Assembly: GCA_945861465.1 (NCBI GenBank)
Contig: CAMAVB010000061.1
Span: 1-32,898 of the forward strand
From: Candidatus Kuenenia stuttgartensis
Lineage (GTDB): Bacteria > Planctomycetota > Planctomycetia > Planctomycetales > Planctomycetaceae
Direction of reading: 5' to 3'
DNA length: 32,898 bases
Part shown: piece by piece, positions 29,604 through 32,898 of the stretch
How the letters are laid out: each line of letters starts with the position of its first letter
How positions within the stretch are numbered: position 1 is the first letter of the stretch
Program-made: the position numbers and the translations under genes
The notes under the pieces: generated by a model
Seen by the model: only the letters and a program-made list of their open reading frames with translations
Told to the model about the DNA's origin: nothing
Database searches by the model: none

Positions 29604-32045
29604 CTACTTCTTCTTACGACGCTCGCCACTTCCTGCACCCGGATTTGTCTGCTCACGCGATGGCCGTGATGCCGGAGACGACTCCGTCCTGCGAGGTCTT
29701 TCTGCAGCGGGTCTTGACTCAGCGGGTGTTGACGGAGGTGCAGGCCGAGTCTGTTGTTGCGGTCTGACTGAATCAATCCTCCTTTGTCCCGCGTCGCCAC
29801 CTGCCCTGCCGACCGCTGGAGGACGCGGTTCGCGTTCCACTCGTGTCGGCGGACTCGTGACTGAAGGACGAGCATTGGATCGCTCAGTGCGACTCCGTTC
29901 AACGTCGTTCGCTCTGGCCTTAGGGACATTCACCGCATTCTCGGGCTGTGATCCCGGAATCCGTTCAACGTCGTTCGCTCTGGCCCTGGGAACTTTCACC
30001 GCATTACCGGCCTGTGGCTCTGGGCTCTGTTCAGCGCCCCTTGCTCTGGCCTTCGGGGCATCCGCCGCATTACCGCCCTCTGCTTTTGAGCTCGGGGCGC
30101 TACGTCGCAATGTTCCTGTGTCCGGCAAAGATTCCACACCGTCGTTCGAACGTCTCAGCACTCCGGGCGGGTGGTCAACGTCAAGTCGATGATCCACAAG
30201 CGGTTTGAGGTCCTGTTCTTTTTGCGGCTTACCTACTCCTGGTGACTTGTCTGGTTGTGCCCCGGATCGCGCGGCACGGTCTCGAATATTGTTCTTAGAG
30301 TTACCCTTTTGAGAGCCAGCTGAATTCGAATTCGCTGGAGTTCTTTCACGATTCAAAACGGGATCCACTCCGCGCGGCCGTTCACCACGTGTGACTGGCG
30401 AACCGGGCGTTCTGGACTCCGATGCCTTCAAGTTCGCCGATGGACCCGTGTCTGACAGTCCTTTGTCGTCGTTGCCGTGTCGTATCACTGGCGGAAGTCT
30501 CAGACGGTCGCTGCGTTCTCTCGCTCTTGAAAGCGGTGGGGTGAACGATTTCGCAACATCGCTCTGGTTTTCGTCGCGTCGAGTTTCAGGGCCGGCAGGC
30601 CGGTCTTGTCGTTCCGTGTCGTGCTGGTCCGCATTTTTGGTGCGTTCCGTGGAAGCATTGGCGTGGTGATCCATCCGAGTCGATTCCAGACGCCCGCGGT
30701 TTTCCACCTCCCGTCGTTGATCCACAAGTTGGCGCAACGATTTGCTGTCCGTCTGAAGGCGGATCCGCTGGTCCTCCTGGAGTTTTACAAATCGCGTATT
30801 GCCCGCTGCCTTGACGTGTTGCTGAAGCGTGGTGCCAAGGAAAGGCGATTGGTCGTCAGTGATGTTGAGTCGTGATAGATCGCGCCCATCGTGATGGTTG
30901 AAAGTGCGCGCCGGTCTGCGGTCGGCGTGGCTTGTCAGGAGGTTAAATCGACCGTTGACCTGATCGTAGAAGTTCACATTCCCGACACCAGCACTGCGGC
31001 TGAAATGAGAATACAATGGATCAAACTGGTGTCTCTGCCGATTGAATTGATGCCATGGGAAAAAACCGGCACTGGCATATCGCGGTCCGTAGTAATCACC
31101 GAAGTAATAGTGCCCGGATCGGGGACGGACCCACAAATTCCAGGGCAGCAGATTCGCCGCAATGATCACTCGTGGCGTGAACCCACGAGATCGATTCCAG
31201 ATTGCGGCACGCCGAAAACGATATGGGGCGAACAGCAGACCACGACGGTTCAGAGGATAATCCCAGTATCCATTGCAGTTAAGATAACCACGCGGAGTCC
31301 AGACGTGGCGGGCGGGAACCCAGAGCCAGTTGCTGTAACCCGTGCTCCAGTATCCCGGACGCCACGCATAGCGAAGGTTATTCCAGTTCCAGCAACCGGG
31401 GATCCAGATGTGCTCCGGTGACGGCCCAACACCCACCGGACCCAGTTCCAGCGATTCCGGAGGTGCCGTCTCTACGTATTGAATTTCTTCGGTCTGTTCA
31501 GGAATCCATGTCCCCGAAACCCATTGATAACCAGTGTCAGCTTTCGTCCAATATCCCGGGAGCCAGCGAAAACCCTGCGGAACTTCGCGCCAGATTCCGC
31601 TGACCCAAAAGAAGTCCTGGTCATCATCGTCCCAGGCCCAGTAGCCAGAGATCCATTCCACCTGGCGACCGTCAGGACGCACATCCGGTGGAAGCTCTTC
31701 AATGGATTCCGGGGGCTGTTGTGGAACAATCTGCCCCTCGACAGGATCCTGATTGAATTGTTCAGCGAAGGCCTCATGCACCGGACCGCGGAGCATCGGT
31801 TCTGCCTCATCATCAACCCCCTCAGCATCGACGCCAAGGAGCGCCCCTGGGACGGGTGGCAAAATCGGGATACTGCCAGGAACGACCTTGTTCTCCGGCC
31901 CGAGCTGGTACGGACCCTGCTGATTTGACAGAGGAACAACGGGCAACGCCTGCATGCCCATGCCCCGGGCATTCAGTGGAGGGAGAATTCCCACTGCTGC
32001 CGCAGCAACTAAAATTAAAAACGTATGGCAGTGAAATTTTCGCAT
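29604..32045 (-). CDS. Secreted YXWGXW-repeat protein with low-complexity C-terminus
   Basis: An 813-aa exported protein. The signal peptide is MRKFHCHTFLILVAAAAVGI and the chain continues LPPLNARG. The middle (about 120-390) is full of Trp-rich units such as WISGYWAWDD, FWVSGIWREV, WLPGYWTKAD, HIWIPGCWNWNN and WRPGYWSTG. These belong to the YXWGXW/WXXGXW family common in planctomycetes. The rest is Arg/Ser/Pro/Gln-rich, with three exact-length 22-residue repeats near the end and a basic tail (GERRKKK). The role is unknown; cell-envelope attachment is plausible. I chose the ATG at 32045 because AGGA is 10 nt upstream; a longer frame to 32315 runs through a hairpin repeat and has no signal peptide. 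Confidence 0.85.
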   Translation of the reverse strand: MRKFHCHTFLILVAAAAVGILPPLNARGMGMQALPVVPLSNQQGPYQLGPENKVVPGSIPILPPVPGALLGVDAEGVDDEAEPMLRGPVHEAFAEQFNQDPVEGQIVPQQPPESIEELPPDVRPDGRQVEWISGYWAWDDDDQDFFWVSGIWREVPQGFRWLPGYWTKADTGYQWVSGTWIPEQTEEIQYVETAPPESLELGPVGVGPSPEHIWIPGCWNWNNLRYAWRPGYWSTGYSNWLWVPARHVWTPRGYLNCNGYWDYPLNRRGLLFAPYRFRRAAIWNRSRGFTPRVIIAANLLPWNLWVRPRSGHYYFGDYYGPRYASAGFFPWHQFNRQRHQFDPLYSHFSRSAGVGNVNFYDQVNGRFNLLTSHADRRPARTFNHHDGRDLSRLNITDDQSPFLGTTLQQHVKAAGNTRFVKLQEDQRIRLQTDSKSLRQLVDQRREVENRGRLESTRMDHHANASTERTKNADQHDTERQDRPAGPETRRDENQSDVAKSFTPPLSRARERSDRLRLPPVIRHGNDDKGLSDTGPSANLKASESRTPGSPVTRGERPRGVDPVLNRERTPANSNSAGSQKGNSKNNIRDRAARSGAQPDKSPGVGKPQKEQDLKPLVDHRLDVDHPPGVLRRSNDGVESLPDTGTLRRSAPSSKAEGGNAADAPKARARGAEQSPEPQAGNAVKVPRARANDVERIPGSQPENAVNVPKARANDVERSRTERSNARPSVTSPPTRVEREPRPPAVGRAGGDAGQRRIDSVRPQQQTRPAPPSTPAESRPAAERPRRTESSPASRPSREQTNPGAGSGERRKKK
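29874..30071 (-). repeat. Three 66-bp tandem repeats inside the YXWGXW gene
   Basis: Units at 30071-30006, 30005-29940 and 29939-29874 encode NAADAPKARARGAEQSPEPQ, NAVKVPRARANDVERIPGSQ and NAVNVPKARANDVERSRTER (each plus two residues). Equal lengths and high similarity of the last two units point to recent duplication by slippage or recombination. Confidence 0.8.
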
Positions 32046-32232
32046 GATGTGTATGTCCTGATATTCCGTCGGAAATCCAGATGTCCGCGTCAAACGCGCC
32101 AGAGGAATCTCTGATACACATCTTGACGAACGACACGAACGACGTTGCCCTTCCCCGAAACGGCCTTCGTACTCCAGCAGCAAAAACTGCGCCATGGTGG
32201 ACTCCACGCGGGACAGAATGAGGTCCTGCTTT

Positions 32233-32308
32233 ATCAGCCGGTACGCATTAGCGTCCGGTGACATCGGAATTCCCCAAAAAAACCGGGTGCTAACGCACTC
32301 CGGCTGAT
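32233..32308. repeat. Nested inverted repeat, family 3, upstream of YXWGXW gene
   Basis: Arms 32233-32259 and 32282-32308 are imperfect inverted copies of ATCAGCCGG...TTAGC...CCGGT (21 of 27 match). Each arm is itself a small palindrome (CCGG-ACGC/GCGT-CCGG type). A further ATCAGCCG fragment lies at 32317. The layout parallels the family 1 repeat. Nothing else is recognised in 32309-32657. Confidence 0.65.
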
Positions 32309-32657
32309 ACCTCATTATCAGCCGTGTGAAGTATCACAAGCCCCGGGGGGACGTACCGGCTGCATGGTCGTGAGTGGCGTCGAATTGACGACAAATCGTC
32401 CCGTTTTGATGGCGCATTTGAGTGCGACGTACTGCGGAAAGTCACCGAAAGTGGACGAACCTATTGATTGCCGATTGGCAGCCGTTCAGATGAAATCGGA
32501 AAAAGGACATCCGCTATGATGCGGCGGTCATTCAGGTTGTGAATTTTTGTCAATCAATTTGAACAATCGCGGCCCGCCGGGCACGCGGGGAGTCCTTCAG
32601 AATGTTCTTGACCTTCGTCACAGGTTGACCAACCTGCTCAGTACAGTTGCCGTCACG

Positions 32658-32780
32658 ATGAGCGAATCCAAATCTCTGATACGTCAATGGCGGCTTCTGC
32701 GGCAACTCCCAGATGAAATCGAAGTTGCGAACGTCCAGCAGACAGCCAAACCCTGGCCTGATGCAATGGCCGGAATTTAG
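32658..32780 (+). CDS. Short frame with WYL-regulator-like N-terminus, possibly a remnant
   Basis: A 40-aa frame from ATG 32658: MSESKSLIRQWRLLRQL then a tail ending in KPWPDAMAGI. The first 17 residues resemble the N-terminal helix of WYL-domain transcription regulators (SLIRQWRLL), but the helix-turn-helix that should follow is missing. It looks like a gene cut short. No ribosome site is clear. Confidence 0.3.
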   Translation: MSESKSLIRQWRLLRQLPDEIEVANVQQTAKPWPDAMAGI

Positions 32781-32810
32781 GAGGATTGGGTTTGCGGGGA
32801 AAATGAAAAT

Positions 32811-32868
32811 CTGTTGCGCTCCCCCGTATCAGTCCTGAGTACACACTCAAAGCGAAGGAGCGCAACAG
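32811..32868. repeat. Inverted repeat before the right-edge gene
   Basis: CTGTTGCGCTCC (32811-32822) and GGAGCGCAACAG (32857-32868) are a perfect 12-bp inverted repeat around a 34-nt loop. The right arm contains the AAGGAG ribosome site of the next gene, so folding could hide it. It could also be a terminal repeat of a mobile element. Confidence 0.55.
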
Positions 32869-32898
32869 TGGGTTTATCATCGTTCATTCGGGTCCGTG
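32868..32898 (+). CDS. Start of a gene cut by the right edge
   Basis: GTG at 32868 is preceded by AAGGAG 7-8 nt upstream and begins MGLSSFIRVR. Only ten codons are visible. The inverted repeat and a broken regulator nearby would suit a transposase, but the sequence shown does not prove it. Confidence 0.4.
   Translation, partial: MGLSSFIRVR

Noticed and set aside
32046-32315. N-terminal extension of the YXWGXW protein
   Set aside because: The frame runs through the 32233-32308 hairpin repeat and lacks a signal peptide. The start at 32045 has both a ribosome site and a signal peptide.
1-32898. CRISPR array, tRNA or rRNA genes
   Set aside because: No regularly spaced repeats, no tRNA-like T-loop signatures and no rRNA sequence were seen on either strand.

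Overview
The window looks like a chromosomal segment of a member of the Planctomycetota. The signs are protein families: a DUF1559 type IV pilin-like gene, a very large Hanks-type kinase with the DWG variant of DFG plus WD40 and malectin domains, a secreted FG-GAP/VCBS protein, a YXWGXW-repeat protein, a BNR sialidase and a DUF4129-like membrane protein. Loosely packed genes separated by many small palindromic repeats fit the same picture. The genus cannot be fixed from the sequence alone.

Layout. 1-7873 is a minus-strand run: universal stress protein (USP), BFD-like [2Fe-2S] protein, recQ, the SRP RNA gene ffs, a secreted DUF4129-like membrane protein, and an FG-GAP lipoprotein cut by the left edge. 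8101-10456 is an accessory islet: higBA with an operator inside its promoter spacer, then vapBC between two direct repeats, then a protein with a PD-(D/E)XK-like motif. 10768-13516 holds a medium-chain dehydrogenase/reductase and an unrecognised 534-aa protein. 13527-21934 is a sugar-related block: a family-2-like glycosyltransferase diverging from the kinase-WD40-malectin gene, a 47-codon small gene, then two overlapping glycosyltransferase genes. 21935-22765 is repeat-rich and has no intact gene. 22766-26398 carries a CarH-like MerR regulator 10 nt upstream of hemH, then a sialidase-like gene with its own terminator. 26541-27356 is a DUF1559 gene broken by one in-frame amber codon. 27704-29439 is lysA followed by a cupin gene. 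29604-32045 is the YXWGXW protein. The right edge has a short WYL-like remnant and the start of another gene.

Working together: the malectin domain suggests that the large kinase senses carbohydrate, and the neighbouring glycosyltransferases make a cell-surface glycan role plausible. The regulator-hemH pair suggests control of haem synthesis, but the regulator has lost both histidines expected to hold cobalamin.

The most distinctive intergenic feature is a set of small palindromic repeats. Two families occur twice in the window (1398-1500 with 29486-29588, and 6845-6950 with 24904-25009). The second pair shows compensatory base changes in a stem and overlaps the stop codon of the USP gene. 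Other hairpin elements lie at 3925-4034, 22256-22392 and 32233-32308. No tRNA, rRNA or CRISPR array was seen.
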